From: Allocatelliglobosispora scoriae
Lineage (GTDB): Bacteria > Actinomycetota > Actinomycetes > Mycobacteriales > Micromonosporaceae
Direction: 5' to 3'
Assembly (NCBI RefSeq): GCF_014204945.1
Contig: NZ_JACHMN010000003.1
Coordinates: forward strand, 310,001 to 374,000
Length of the DNA stretch: 64,000 bases
Positions within the stretch are counted from its first letter, which is position 1. The number at the start of each line of letters is the position of its first letter. The position numbers and the translations under genes are program-made. Below the pieces are notes generated by a model. That model worked only from the letters and a program-made list of their open reading frames with translations. It made no database searches and was not told the DNA's origin. Shown here piece after piece: positions 35,449-44,951 of this stretch.

Positions 35449-37133
35449 GTCAACCTCATCTAGACCTCGATCCGCCCGGCCCGCTCCCGGAGGGTGGTCT
35501 GCGGATCACCCCGCTCGGCGGCCTCGGCGCGATCGGCCGCAACATGACCGTCTTCGAATTCGGCGGCAAGCTGCTGATCGTCGACTGTGGAGTGCTCTTC
35601 CCCGATGTCGAGCAACCCGGCGTCGACCTGATCCTGCCCGACTTCGCGCCGATCCTGGACCGGCTGGGCGATGTGCAGGCGATCGTGCTGACGCACGGCC
35701 ACGAGGACCACATCGGAGCCGTGCCCTACCTGCTCGCGCACAAGCAGGACATCCCCCTCGTCGGATCCCAGTTCACGCTGGCCCTGGTCGAGGCGAAGCT
35801 CGCCGAGCGGCGGATCAAGCCCTACACGCTCACCGTCGTCGAGGGCGGCCGCGAGCGGCTCGGCCCGTTCGAGTGCGAGTTCTTCGCGGTCAACCACTCG
35901 ATCCCGGACGCCCTGGCGGTCGCGATCCGCACCCCCGCCGGGCTCGTGCTGCACACCGGCGACTTCAAGATGGACCAGTTGCCGCTCGACGGCCGGATCA
36001 CCGACCTCGCGGGCTTCGCCCGGCTGGGCGCCGAGGGCGTCGATCTGCTCCTCTCGGACTCGACCAACGCCGAGATCCCGGGCTTCGTCACGCCGGAGCG
36101 CGAGATCGGCCCGGTGATCAGCTCGATCTTCAACAAGGCGACCGGCCGCGTCATCGTGGCGTCCTTCGCCTCCCACGTGCACCGCGTCCAGCAGGTCCTC
36201 GACGCGGCGGGGGAGCACGACCGCAAGGTCGCCTTCATCGGCCGCTCCATGGTCCGCAACATGGGCATCGCCCGCGACCTCGGCCTGCTGCGCATCCCGG
36301 CCGGGATGCTGGTCAGCCTCGACGAGGCGACCAACCTGCCGCCGGAGAAGATCGTCTTCATGTCCACCGGTTCGCAGGGCGAGCCGATGAGCGCGCTGGG
36401 TCGCATGTCGACCGGCGACCACCGGCACATCACCATCGCCGCGGGCGACACGGTCGTGCTGGCGTCGTCGCTGGTGCCGGGCAACGAGACCAGCGTCTAT
36501 CGAGTCATCAACCAGCTCTCCCGGGCCGGTGCGAAGGTGATCCACAAGGACGTCGCCAAGGTGCACGTCTCGGGTCACGCCCCCGCCGGTGAGCTGCTCT
36601 ACCTGCTCAACGTCGTCAAGCCGAGCAACCTCATGCCGGTCCACGGCGAGTGGCGCCACCTGCGCGCCCACGCCCGGCTCGGCGAGGAGAGCGGCGTGGC
36701 GCCCGACCGCATCGTGCTCTGCGAGGACGGCGACGTCGTCGACCTCGTCGACGGCATGGCCTCCGTGGTCGGCCACGTGAAGAGCCGCTACGTCTACGTG
36801 GACGGCCTCGCGATCGGCGATGTCGGCGAGAGCCTGCTGACCGAGCGCCGGATCCTGGGCGACGGCGGCTTCATCGCCACCACGGTCGTGGTCGACTCCG
36901 TCACCGGCAAGGTGGTCGCCGGCCCGACCCTCTCGGCGAAGGGCTTCTCCGAGGACCCGTCGGTCTTCGACCCGGTGCTGCCGATCATCACCGAGGCGCT
37001 GGATCGCGCCGCGGCCGACGGCGTCACCGATCCCCACCAGCTCCAGCAGGTCGTCCGCAGGGTCGTGGGCCGCTGGGTCAACGAGGCCTACCGCAGGCGC
37101 CCGATGATCGTCCCGACGGTCGTCGAGGTCTGA
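35445..37133 (+). CDS. rnj: Ribonuclease J
   Basis: A 562-residue metallo-beta-lactamase/beta-CASP RNase. It carries HGHEDHIGAVPYLL (near residue 84) for zinc binding, GDFKMDQ, SDSTNAEIPG and the CASP motifs, ending with the C-terminal domain PSVFDPVLPIITEALD. RNase J has endonuclease and 5'-3' exonuclease activities and matures rRNA and mRNA. Coupling to dapA is widespread in actinobacteria without a known reason. A copy of the AACTCTTCAAGAGTT palindrome begins 8 bases after the stop. Confidence 0.95.
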   Translation: MSQPHLDLDPPGPLPEGGLRITPLGGLGAIGRNMTVFEFGGKLLIVDCGVLFPDVEQPGVDLILPDFAPILDRLGDVQAIVLTHGHEDHIGAVPYLLAHKQDIPLVGSQFTLALVEAKLAERRIKPYTLTVVEGGRERLGPFECEFFAVNHSIPDALAVAIRTPAGLVLHTGDFKMDQLPLDGRITDLAGFARLGAEGVDLLLSDSTNAEIPGFVTPEREIGPVISSIFNKATGRVIVASFASHVHRVQQVLDAAGEHDRKVAFIGRSMVRNMGIARDLGLLRIPAGMLVSLDEATNLPPEKIVFMSTGSQGEPMSALGRMSTGDHRHITIAAGDTVVLASSLVPGNETSVYRVINQLSRAGAKVIHKDVAKVHVSGHAPAGELLYLLNVVKPSNLMPVHGEWRHLRAHARLGEESGVAPDRIVLCEDGDVVDLVDGMASVVGHVKSRYVYVDGLAIGDVGESLLTERRILGDGGFIATTVVVDSVTGKVVAGPTLSAKGFSEDPSVFDPVLPIITEALDRAAADGVTDPHQLQQVVRRVVGRWVNEAYRRRPMIVPTVVEV

Positions 37134-37141
37134 CCGCTCAA

Positions 37142-37174
37142 GATCGCCGCAACTCTTCAAGAGTTGCGGCGATC
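37142..37174. repeat. 33-bp palindrome (AACTCTTCAAGAGTT family) between convergent genes
   Basis: GATCGCCGCAACTCTT (37142-37157) pairs perfectly with 37159-37174 around one base. The first 25 bases equal the left arm of the element at 4619-4702. It lies 8 bases after the RNase J stop and 5 bases from the stop of the minus-strand gene. Confidence 0.9.
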
Positions 37175-37179
37175 CGGGG

Positions 37180-37878
37180 TCACGCGACGAGCTCGATCTC
37201 GCCGCGTGCCTGGAGGAAGTCCCGTCTGATCGCCGAGGCCTGGACGAAGTAGAAGGTCACCTGGCCGGCTGTCTCGCCGTCGACCCAGACACAGATCGCC
37301 ATGGTCGTGCCGTCGCGGACGACATCTCCGCAGCGCGCCGTGCCGCCGAGCGGTCCGGCCGGGACCTCGGCGAAGTCGGTGGCGATCGAGGCGCCGACCC
37401 GCCGGAGGGTACGCGGAAAGGCGTCCAGCGTCGCGACCTGATCCGGGTTTCTCACCTGGAACGCGGTGAACATCCGCAGCTGCCGCTTGGCCGGGTCGCC
37501 GTAGATTCCGCTGACGACGCTGCCGGCCGCTTTCGCCGTACCCCCCAACTGCTCTTTCGCGGCGATGAGCGCGCGTTCCACCTCGGGGTTGGTGAACCGC
37601 GGGTAGCCGACCAGCTTCGTCGGGACGACCAGCCTGACCCGCGGCGCCGGGGCCGACGGCGAGGTGGACGCAGGCGGCGGGGAGGCGGGTGTCTCGATCA
37701 CCTCCGCGGCGGCGGGTGCGGCGGTGCGGGGAAGCAGCAGCACGGCTGCGGCACCGCCACCGCCGAGGAGGACGACGATCAGGCCGAGCACCGGCCAGAG
37801 CCAGCGCCGCCGGGGCGGGTACGCACGATCCGGCCAGGCGAGGTCGCTCGGTGCCGCAAGCGGCCCATGATCAGACAT
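37180..37878 (-). CDS. Single-pass membrane protein of unknown function
   Basis: A 232-residue protein. A short cytoplasmic N terminus rich in Pro/Arg (RAYPPRRRWLWP) precedes one membrane helix (about residues 27-49). A Pro/Ser/Ala-rich linker (about 55-80) leads to an extracytoplasmic domain of about 150 residues with two Cys (CGDVV, AICVW) that may form a disulfide. I recognise no catalytic motif. ATG 37878 was chosen because GGAG lies 9 bases upstream; ATG 37893 is possible. It is divergent from ftsK. Confidence 0.7.
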   Translation of the reverse strand: MSDHGPLAAPSDLAWPDRAYPPRRRWLWPVLGLIVVLLGGGGAAAVLLLPRTAAPAAAEVIETPASPPPASTSPSAPAPRVRLVVPTKLVGYPRFTNPEVERALIAAKEQLGGTAKAAGSVVSGIYGDPAKRQLRMFTAFQVRNPDQVATLDAFPRTLRRVGASIATDFAEVPAGPLGGTARCGDVVRDGTTMAICVWVDGETAGQVTFYFVQASAIRRDFLQARGEIELVA

Positions 37879-38059
37879 GTGTCGATGCTCCATGACGAAG
37901 GAGCTGCCGATCCTATCGGGACGGTCCGGCGCTGTGGGGCCCGGTTGATTGGCGGTTATCAACCCGATTTGGCACGAGACTGAGACTGCAATTACCACAG
38001 GCCGGCCCGTATTGGTGGCATGACACGACGGGGAAAAGTGCGGTTCTGTTGATGATCTC

Positions 38060-38074
38060 CACTACGGTGTAGTG
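38060..38074 (+). promoter_or_regulatory. ftsK promoter/operator region
   Basis: CACTAC-GGT-GTAGTG is a 15-base inverted repeat ending one base before ATG 38076. TACGGT inside it (38063-38068) is 7 bases from the ATG and could be a leaderless -10. The 197-base divergent gap holds no gene. Confidence 0.4.
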
Positions 38075-38075
38075 C

Positions 38076-40532
38076 ATGGCCGGCCGAACCTCTCAACCGA
38101 GCCGCCGTCGGGCCACGACACCGACTCGCGCGGCTGCCAAATCGCGCGCCACGCCGGCCGGCCGCCGAACGACACCGGCCCGGCCCCGCCGCGGTGCCAA
38201 CATCCCGGGCCCGCTCGATGTGCTGGGCAGGGTCATCACCGGAGTCTGGATGGGGCTCGCGCACGGTGTCGGCTGGTCCGTCCGCGCGCTGGGCGCTCAG
38301 GCGGCGACGGCCCGGGAGCTCGAGTCCGAGCACCGCAAGGACGGCCGGGCGCTGCTCGCCGTCGGCATGGGTCTGCTGCTCATCGTGGCGATCTGGTTCG
38401 ACTCCGGCGGCCCGGTCGGCGAGTGGATCGCGTCCAAGGTGCGCTTCTTCTTCGGCTCGGTCTCGATGGCGCTGCCGTTGCTGCTGCTCTACGGCGCGGT
38501 GCGGCTGATGCGCCAACCGGACGAGGTCGCCGAGCGGCGTGGTTCGGGGCTCGTCGGCTGGGGCAGCCTGATCGTCGCCAGCACCGGGCTGCTCGACCTC
38601 AGCCAGGATCCCCAGGACGTGATCCAGTGGGAGCACGCGGGCGGGTTGCTGGGCCAGGGCTCCGGATACCTGCTCGCCAGCGGAGTGAGCGGCTGGGTCG
38701 CCGTACCCCTGCTGGTGTTGCTCTTCGGGTTCGGTCTGCTCGTGGTGACCGCGACCCCGATCCACCGCGTGCCCGCGAAGCTGCTCGCGCTGCGCGATTC
38801 CCTGCTGGGTACGGGCAGCGCGACCGACGAGGACGAGGAGGAGGACGAGCCGAGGCCGGTCCGCCAGCGGCGACCGCGACCGCTCGCCAACCCCTTCGAG
38901 GGCGACGACGACCAGGATCTCGGCGATGGCCAGCTCACGGTCGAGCTGCGTCGGCGCAAGCCGGCCAAGGTGATCGAATCGACGGCGAAGCGGCTCGAAC
39001 CGCCGCAGCACACCCCGCCACCGGCGAAGATGGAGCAGCTCGCGGTCCCGGGCCTGGGCGGGGACTACATCCTGCCGCCCGCCACCATGCTGCGACCGGG
39101 CGAGGCGCCGAAGTCGCGTTCCAAGGCCAACGACGACGTCATCGCGGCCCTGCGCCACGTCTTCGAGCAGTTCGATGTGGACGCCGATGTGACCGGCTTC
39201 ACCCGTGGACCGACGGTGACCCGCTATGAGGTCGAGCTCGGCCGGGGTGTCAAGGTCGAGCGGATCACGCAGCTCTCCCGCAACATCGCCTATGCGGTGA
39301 AGTCACCGGACGTGCGGATCATCAGCCCGATCCCGGGGCGCAGCGCCGTCGGCATCGAGGTGCCCAACACCGACCGGGAAAACGTCGCCCTCGGCGACGT
39401 GCTGCGCTCGCGCGCGGCCGACGACGAGACGCACCCGCTCGCGGTGGCGCTCGGCAAGGACATCGAGGGCGGCTACGTCATGGCCAACCTCGCCAAGATG
39501 CCGCACATCCTGATCGCCGGTGCGACCGGCGCGGGCAAGTCGAGCTGCCTCAACTCGCTGCTCGTCTCGCTGCTCGCGCGGTCGACCCCCGACGAGGTGC
39601 GGCTGCTGCTCGTCGACCCCAAGCGCGTCGAGCTCACCGCCTATGAGGGCATCCCGCACCTGGTCACGCCCATCGTGACCAACCCGAAGAAGGCCGCCGA
39701 CGCCCTCGAATGGGTGGTCCGCGAGATGGACATGCGCTATGACGACCTCGCGGCCTCCGGTGTGCGGCACATCGACGACTACAACCGGCAGGTACGCGCG
39801 GGCAAGATCACGGCACCGCCCGGCTCGGAACGGGTGATCAAGCCCTACCCGTACCTCCTCGTCATCATCGACGAGCTCGCGGACCTGATGATGGTGGCAC
39901 CGCGCGACGTCGAGGACTCCGTCGTGCGGATCACCCAGCTCGCCCGCGCCGCCGGGATCCACCTCGTGCTCGCCACCCAGCGGCCCTCGGTCGACGTCGT
40001 GACCGGCCTGATCAAGGCGAACGTGCCGTCGCGGCTGGCGTTCGCGACGAGCTCGCTCTCGGACTCGCGGGTCATCCTGGACCAGCCCGGCGCGGAGAAG
40101 CTGATCGGCCGCGGCGACGCGCTCTTCCTGCCGATGGGCGCCTCCAAGCCGATCCGGATCCAGGGCGCCTGGGTCGACGAGGACCAGATCGCCGAGATCG
40201 TCGCCTTCTGCAAGCGGCAGCGTGAGCCGGAGTTCCGCCCCGACGTGCTCGCGCCCGCGCTCGACACGAAGAAGAAGGTCGACGAGGAGATCGGCGACGA
40301 CCTCCAGCTGCTGATGCAGGCGGCGGAGTTGATCGTCGTGTCGCAGCTCGGCTCCACCAGCATGCTGCAGCGCAAGCTGCGGGTCGGCTTCGCCAAGGCG
40401 GGCCGCCTGATGGACCTGCTGGAGACGCGCGGCGTGGTCGGCCCCTCCGAGGGCTCCAAGGCACGCGAGGTGCTGATCAAGCCCGACGAGCTGGCGGAGT
40501 TCCTGGACTCGCTGGGGCCGAGTGAAGAATAG
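38076..40532 (+). CDS. ftsK: DNA translocase FtsK/SpoIIIE
   Basis: FtsK pumps DNA through the closing septum and aids dimer resolution. The 818-residue protein has a basic N terminus, four membrane helices (about 88-235), an acidic, Arg/Pro-rich linker (about 245-335), the alpha domain and the motor with Walker [10 protein letters not shown] (482-490) and Walker [13 protein letters not shown] (about 594-605). The C-terminal winged gamma domain follows ([25 protein letters not shown]), which reads KOPS-like sequences. The linker is short, as in SpoIIIE-type actinobacterial homologues. Confidence 0.95.
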   Translation: MAGRTSQPSRRRATTPTRAAAKSRATPAGRRTTPARPRRGANIPGPLDVLGRVITGVWMGLAHGVGWSVRALGAQAATARELESEHRKDGRALLAVGMGLLLIVAIWFDSGGPVGEWIASKVRFFFGSVSMALPLLLLYGAVRLMRQPDEVAERRGSGLVGWGSLIVASTGLLDLSQDPQDVIQWEHAGGLLGQGSGYLLASGVSGWVAVPLLVLLFGFGLLVVTATPIHRVPAKLLALRDSLLGTGSATDEDEEEDEPRPVRQRRPRPLANPFEGDDDQDLGDGQLTVELRRRKPAKVIESTAKRLEPPQHTPPPAKMEQLAVPGLGGDYILPPATMLRPGEAPKSRSKANDDVIAALRHVFEQFDVDADVTGFTRGPTVTRYEVELGRGVKVERITQLSRNIAYAVKSPDVRIISPIPGRSAVGIEVPNTDRENVALGDVLRSRAADDETHPLAVALGKDIEGGYVMANLAKMPHILIAGATGAGKSSCLNSLLVSLLARSTPDEVRLLLVDPKRVELTAYEGIPHLVTPIVTNPKKAADALEWVVREMDMRYDDLAASGVRHIDDYNRQVRAGKITAPPGSERVIKPYPYLLVIIDELADLMMVAPRDVEDSVVRITQLARAAGIHLVLATQRPSVDVVTGLIKANVPSRLAFATSSLSDSRVILDQPGAEKLIGRGDALFLPMGASKPIRIQGAWVDEDQIAEIVAFCKRQREPEFRPDVLAPALDTKKKVDEEIGDDLQLLMQAAELIVVSQLGSTSMLQRKLRVGFAKAGRLMDLLETRGVVGPSEGSKAREVLIKPDELAEFLDSLGPSEE

Positions 40533-40648
40533 GCCGTGTGACGAACAAGTCCGCACGTCAGCGATAGGACAGTATGGACAGACGGAGCGGCCATAGATAG
40601 ATTCTCGTGCATTGCCTGCGCGCTGCGGGCGATGGAGAGGGAGTCATC

Positions 40649-41290
40649 GTGGCCACACCGTCCGCCGCCGCGCCCGTTCGGAGCATGAAGCTCTTCATCG
40701 GCATCGCCGTGGTCTGGTTCGCGCTCGCCTTCTGGGCCGGGGCGACCGGCATCGTCGCCCGCAACGCCGACGACCCGCCGCTGCGGATCGCGCTCGCCGC
40801 CGGAGTGCCCACCCTCATCGGCATCGGGCTGCTCGTCTTCTCCGGCCGGGTCCGCGCCTGGGCGCAGGGGCTCGACCTGTCACTGCTCATCTACCTGCAG
40901 GGGTGGCGGATGGCGGGCTTCTCGTTCCTCGCCCTCTATGCGCAGTCGCTGCTGCCGAACGACTTCTCGCTCGCGGCCGGGCTCGGCGATCTCGCCCTCG
41001 CCGTCACCGCGCCGTTCGTCGCCGGCTATGTCGCGCGGCGCGGCCGGGCGGCGGGTGCCGTCTTCGTCACCTGGACGGTCCTCGGGATCCTCGACTTCAT
41101 CGTCGCGATCACGCTGGGAGCGATCAACGACATCACCGCGTACACGGTGCTCGCGGACGGGACGAAGGAGATCCCGCCGATGGCCGAGCTGCCGCTGTCG
41201 CTGATCCCGACCTACTTCGTACCCCTGCTGATCATCGTGCACCTGCTGGCGCTGGTGCGGTTCCGGGCACTGGATACCCTCCCTGGGTGA
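40649..41290 (+). CDS. Integral membrane protein, function unknown
   Basis: A 213-residue protein with six predicted membrane helices (about 12-32, 45-65, 75-95, 100-125, 130-155 and 185-205). I recognise no motif. GTG 40649 follows the purine run GGAGAGGGA; an upstream GTG at 40607 is less likely. The stop overlaps the LtrA start by four bases, so they form a two-gene operon after ftsK. Confidence 0.7.
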   Translation: MATPSAAAPVRSMKLFIGIAVVWFALAFWAGATGIVARNADDPPLRIALAAGVPTLIGIGLLVFSGRVRAWAQGLDLSLLIYLQGWRMAGFSFLALYAQSLLPNDFSLAAGLGDLALAVTAPFVAGYVARRGRAAGAVFVTWTVLGILDFIVAITLGAINDITAYTVLADGTKEIPPMAELPLSLIPTYFVPLLIIVHLLALVRFRALDTLPG

Positions 41291-42405
41291 CGCAACCGCA
41301 GGAATCCGTGGTCCGGGTCTCCACACTGGAGCTCTTCTTCGACCTGGTCTTCGTCTTCACCATCACCCAGCTCACCCAGAACCTCGCCGCCGACCTGACC
41401 TGGGCCGGCGCGGGGCGGGTGGTGCTGATGCTCGGCATCATCTGGTGGATGTACGACGGTTACGCCTGGCTCACCAACACCGTTGCGCCCACGGACAACG
41501 TCCGCCGCGGGCTGCTGCTCGCCGGGATGGGCGGCTTCCTGCTCATCGCGCTCGCGATCCCGGGCTCCTTCGACGGCAGCGGCTGGGCCTTCGGCGTCGG
41601 CTATTTCGTGGTCAACGCGATCCACAGCGGCCTGCTGCTGCGGGCCAGCCCGGCGGCGATGCGCATGCTCGCCCCGCTCAATCTGCTCAGCGCGTCGCTG
41701 GTGCTGATCGGCGGATTCCTCCCGCACGACTGGCGGCTGATCGCCTGGTGCGCCGCGCTCGTCGTGCAGGCCGCCTCGCCCTACCTGCACCCGCTCGGCG
41801 AGTGGTCGATCTCGTCGGCGCACTTCGTGGAGCGGCACGGGCTGATCGTCATCATCGCCCTGGGCGAGTCGATCGTCGCGATCGGCGTGGGCGCCGCCGA
41901 CCTGCCGCTCGACGGCCCGCTGATCGCGGTGGCGATGCTGGGGCTGACGCTCGCCTTCCTGCTCTGGTGGATCTATTTCGGCGGGGACGACGAGCGGGCC
42001 GAGCACGCCCTCGACGCGACGCCGTCGAGGCTGCGCGGCCGCAAGGCGATCCACGCCTTCGGGTTCGCCCACTACCCCCTGCTCTTCGGCGTGGTCGCGT
42101 TCGCCGCGGGTGTCAAAAAAGCCGCCGCGTACGCCGACGGACACCTCTACCTCGCCCAGGCCCTCGTGCTCGGCGGCGGTGTCGCGGTCTTCCTGCTCAG
42201 CGACGCGCTCTTCCGGGGCGTCCTCGGCATCGGGACGCGCCGGTTCCGCGTCCTCGGCGGCCTGGCGGCGCTGCTGACCTGCCCCCTCGGAGTGGTCAAC
42301 ACCGCCGCCCAGCTCGCGGCCCTGCTGGTGGTCCTGGTGGCGGTCATCGCCGCCGAGGCGCATCGCGATCGCGCCGCTGCGGCCGTCGCTCCTCAGGCTC
42401 CTTAG
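41287..42405 (+). CDS. Low temperature requirement protein A (LtrA) family
   Basis: A 372-residue membrane protein with about ten helices. The family start STLELFFDLVFVFTITQLT is present, followed by a WWMYDGYAWL segment, ERHGLIVIIALGESIVAIG in the middle and LWWIYFGGDD. LtrA was found as a gene needed for growth of Listeria at low temperature; its molecular function is not known. GTG 41287 is coupled to the preceding membrane gene. Its stop overlaps the beginning of a decayed AACTCTT repeat. Confidence 0.9.
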   Translation: MTQPQESVVRVSTLELFFDLVFVFTITQLTQNLAADLTWAGAGRVVLMLGIIWWMYDGYAWLTNTVAPTDNVRRGLLLAGMGGFLLIALAIPGSFDGSGWAFGVGYFVVNAIHSGLLLRASPAAMRMLAPLNLLSASLVLIGGFLPHDWRLIAWCAALVVQAASPYLHPLGEWSISSAHFVERHGLIVIIALGESIVAIGVGAADLPLDGPLIAVAMLGLTLAFLLWWIYFGGDDERAEHALDATPSRLRGRKAIHAFGFAHYPLLFGVVAFAAGVKKAAAYADGHLYLAQALVLGGGVAVFLLSDALFRGVLGIGTRRFRVLGGLAALLTCPLGVVNTAAQLAALLVVLVAVIAAEAHRDRAAAAVAPQAP

Positions 42406-42440
42406 AACCAACTCTTCACGATTTGCGGAGATCCTGGGCG
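42402..42440. repeat. Decayed copy of the AACTCTTCAAGAGTT element
   Basis: The 39 bases align with the right arm of the 4619-4702 element (4665-4704): TTAGRACCAACTCTT, then a changed centre, then TTGCGG-GATC-TGGG. About nine differences have destroyed the inner palindrome. It lies at the convergent 3' ends of the LtrA and CBU_0592-like genes and overlaps both. Confidence 0.7.
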
Positions 42441-42694
42441 TGCGGGGGCGTCCTCCTGGGGCGGGGGAGGGTCACTGTGGCGAGGGAGATCAGGGAGACG
42501 ATCGTCCAGACGCCTTCGAGCAGCAGGAAGCCCCAGTCCCGGGTGGTCCAGGCGAGCCACGCCAGCACGCCAGCGCCCACGATGTTGAGGAGGAGATAGG
42601 CGACGGCCTTCGGATTCAGCACGCCCGATTGGGTGAGTGCGAAGGCGGTGAGGACGAGGAGGGCGCCGACGATCTGCAGCAGGTCATGATTCAT
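42416..42694 (-). CDS. Small membrane protein, CBU_0592-like
   Basis: A 92-residue protein with three membrane helices (about 5-24, 30-48 and 54-72). LLQIVGALLVLTAFALTQSGVL, YLLLNIVGAGVLAWLAW and WGFLLLEGVWTIVSL fit the CBU_0592 family as I remember it; its function is unknown. The charged tail (about 75-92, RPRRTPPHAQDLRKS) is encoded within the decayed repeat, so the element may have extended the reading frame. It is divergent from rimO. Confidence 0.75.
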   Translation of the reverse strand: MNHDLLQIVGALLVLTAFALTQSGVLNPKAVAYLLLNIVGAGVLAWLAWTTRDWGFLLLEGVWTIVSLISLATVTLPRPRRTPPHAQDLRKS

Positions 42695-42836
42695 GAACTG
42701 TTCTTCTGCGCGCCGTCTTCGCAGGCCGGGTACGGCGGGCTCTCGTCCGGGACCGGCGATCACGCGCGGTCTATCGACCAGGTTAGCCAATTTCCGCAGT
42801 AAAGGAGATGGTTCGGTGACCAACGGCACCGAAGGT

Positions 42837-42859
42837 CTGTCGGGGGCGCCCGGTACTCT
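42837..42859 (+). promoter_or_regulatory. rimO promoter with RecA-NDp/PafBC-like layout, leaderless
   Basis: CTGTCGGGG (42837-42845), an 8-base spacer and TACTCT (42854-42859) lie 6 bases before GTG 42866. There is no Shine-Dalgarno. Confidence 0.5.
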
Positions 42860-42865
42860 CGGTAG

Positions 42866-44359
42866 GTGCTCGACTCCATCACGACCTCCCCGATCTCGCC
42901 GCCCACCGAGGGTTCCGGCCGCCGTGTCGCCCTCCTGACGCTGGGCTGTGCCCGCAACGAGGTCGACTCGGAGGAGCTCGCCGCCCGCCTCGCCGGTGAC
43001 GGCTGGTCGATCACGACCGACGGCGAGGACGCCGACGTCGTCCTCGTCAACACCTGCGGCTTCGTCGAGAAGGCCAAGCGCGACTCGATCGAGACCCTGC
43101 TCGCGGCGTCGAGCACGGGTGCCAAGGTCGTCGCCGCCGGCTGCATGGCCGAGCGCTACGGCAAGGAGCTCGCCGAGAGCCTGCCCGAGGCCGACGCCGT
43201 GCTCGGGTTCGACGACTACCCGTCGATCGCCGCGACCCTCGACAAGGTGCTGCAGGGGGAGAAGTTCACCTCGCACACCCCGCGCGACCGCCGCGAGCTG
43301 CTGCCGCTGACCCCGGTCGCCCGCCAGGCATCCGGTGCGAGCGTCCCCGGCCACGCCACCCTCCTCAACGACTCGGCCACCCCGGCCCACCTGCGCGGGG
43401 TGCTGCGGCACCGGCTCGACTCGTCGCCGGTCGCCTCGCTGAAGCTCGCGAGCGGCTGCGACCGCCGCTGCTCCTTCTGCGCGATCCCGGCCTTCCGGGG
43501 CGCCTTCGTCAGCCGCACCCCCGACGAGCTGCTCGCCGAGGCCGAGTGGCTGGCCGGCACGGGCGTCCGCGAGCTGGTCCTGGTCAGCGAGAACTCCACT
43601 TCGTACGGCAAGGACCTCGGCGACCCCCGCGCGCTGGAGAAGCTGCTGCCGCAGCTCGCCGCGATCGCCGGCATCGTCCGGGTCCGGGTGAGCTACCTGC
43701 AGCCCGCCGAGACCCGCCCGGGCCTGGTGGAGACGATCGCGACGACACCGGGCATCGCCGCCTACTTCGACCTCAGCTTCCAGCACTCCTCCGAGGCGGT
43801 GCTGCGCCGCATGCGGCGTTTCGGGTCGACCGACCGGTTCCTGGAGCTGCTCGCCAGCGCCCGCGCCTTCGCGCCGCAGCTCGGTGCCCGCTCCAACTTC
43901 ATCGTCGGCTTCCCCGGCGAGACGGCCGCCGACGTGAAGGAGCTGGAGCGCTTCCTCACCGAGGCCCGCCTCGACGCGGTCGGGGTCTTCGACTACTCCG
44001 ACGAGGACGGCACCGAGGCCGCCGGGATGGACCGCAAGGTCGGTGCCCGCACGATCAAGGGCCGCTACGAGAAGCTCCTGTCGCTCTCCGAGGAGCTATG
44101 CGCCCAGCGGGCCGAGGAGCGCCTCGGCTCGACGGTCGACGTGCTCGTCGACACGATCGGCGACGGGGTCGAGGGTCGTGCCGAGCACCAGGCACCGGAG
44201 GTCGACGGATCGACGACGCTCGTCACCGGCGACGACGGGGTCGACCTGGGCGCCCTGCACCCCGGTGACCTGGTCCGGGCCCGGGTCGTCGGCACCAACG
44301 GCGTCGATCTTGTTGCGGTTCCCGTCGAAATGCTGAGCGCCGCCGCGAACGGCCGATAG
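42866..44359 (+). CDS. rimO: Ribosomal protein S12 methylthiotransferase
   Basis: RimO is a radical-SAM enzyme that adds a methylthio group to Asp of ribosomal protein S12. The 497-residue protein has an N-terminal UPF0004 domain with three Cys for the auxiliary cluster ([29 protein letters not shown]), the radical-SAM CDRRCSFC, and a C-terminal TRAM domain. A spacer of about 60 residues between the first two domains, rich in Ser/Ala/His, is longer than in E. coli. GTG 42866 is apparently leaderless. Confidence 0.95.
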   Translation: MLDSITTSPISPPTEGSGRRVALLTLGCARNEVDSEELAARLAGDGWSITTDGEDADVVLVNTCGFVEKAKRDSIETLLAASSTGAKVVAAGCMAERYGKELAESLPEADAVLGFDDYPSIAATLDKVLQGEKFTSHTPRDRRELLPLTPVARQASGASVPGHATLLNDSATPAHLRGVLRHRLDSSPVASLKLASGCDRRCSFCAIPAFRGAFVSRTPDELLAEAEWLAGTGVRELVLVSENSTSYGKDLGDPRALEKLLPQLAAIAGIVRVRVSYLQPAETRPGLVETIATTPGIAAYFDLSFQHSSEAVLRRMRRFGSTDRFLELLASARAFAPQLGARSNFIVGFPGETAADVKELERFLTEARLDAVGVFDYSDEDGTEAAGMDRKVGARTIKGRYEKLLSLSEELCAQRAEERLGSTVDVLVDTIGDGVEGRAEHQAPEVDGSTTLVTGDDGVDLGALHPGDLVRARVVGTNGVDLVAVPVEMLSAAANGR

Positions 44360-44360
44360 C

Positions 44361-44951
44361 GTGTCCGCTGTGCCAGAACGAATTCGCCGGGTTCCCGTGC
44401 TCAACGCGGCGAACGCGCTCACTGTCGCGCGGATCGCTCTGGTGCCGCTCTTCGTCGTCTTCGTGGTCGCCTCCGACATGACCGATCGCTGGTGGCGGAT
44501 CGCCGCAGCGCTCACCTTCGGGGTCGCCTCGATCACGGACTTCGTCGACGGCTGGATCGCCCGCCGCTTCGGCCTCATCACCTCGTTCGGCAAGGTCGCC
44601 GACCCGATCGCCGACAAGGCCCTGACCGGGTCCGCCCTGATCCTGCTCTCGATCTATGACCAGCTGCCCTGGTGGGTGACGCTGACCGTGCTGATCCGCG
44701 AGTGGGGCATCACGGCGCTGCGCTTCTGGGTCCTGCGCTACGGCGTGATCGCCGCGAGCCGGGGCGGCAAGCTCAAGACGGTTCTGCAGATCGTCGCGAT
44801 CGCGTGGTACCTGTGGCCCTTCCCGCCGGGGCTCGCCGCCGTGGGCCCGTGGCTGATGGGTGCGGCGCTCGTCGTCACCGTCGTCACCGGCCTCGACTAC
44901 GTCGTCACCGCCTACCGGTTGCGACGGAGCGCCCGCGCGAGCCGGTCATGA
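44361..44951 (+). CDS. pgsA: CDP-diacylglycerol-glycerol-3-phosphate 3-phosphatidyltransferase
   Basis: A 196-residue CDP-alcohol phosphotransferase that makes phosphatidylglycerol phosphate. The motif DGx2ARx8Gx3Dx3D is complete: DFVDGWIARRFGLIT then FGKVADPIADK. Six membrane segments surround it. GTG 44361 is one base after the rimO stop; GTG 44370 is an alternative. In mycobacteria pgsA3 lies next to clgR, matching this locus, so the assignment to PgsA rather than to a phosphatidylinositol synthase is favoured. The stop overlaps the next gene. Confidence 0.92.
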   Translation: MSAVPERIRRVPVLNAANALTVARIALVPLFVVFVVASDMTDRWWRIAAALTFGVASITDFVDGWIARRFGLITSFGKVADPIADKALTGSALILLSIYDQLPWWVTLTVLIREWGITALRFWVLRYGVIAASRGGKLKTVLQIVAIAWYLWPFPPGLAAVGPWLMGAALVVTVVTGLDYVVTAYRLRRSARASRS

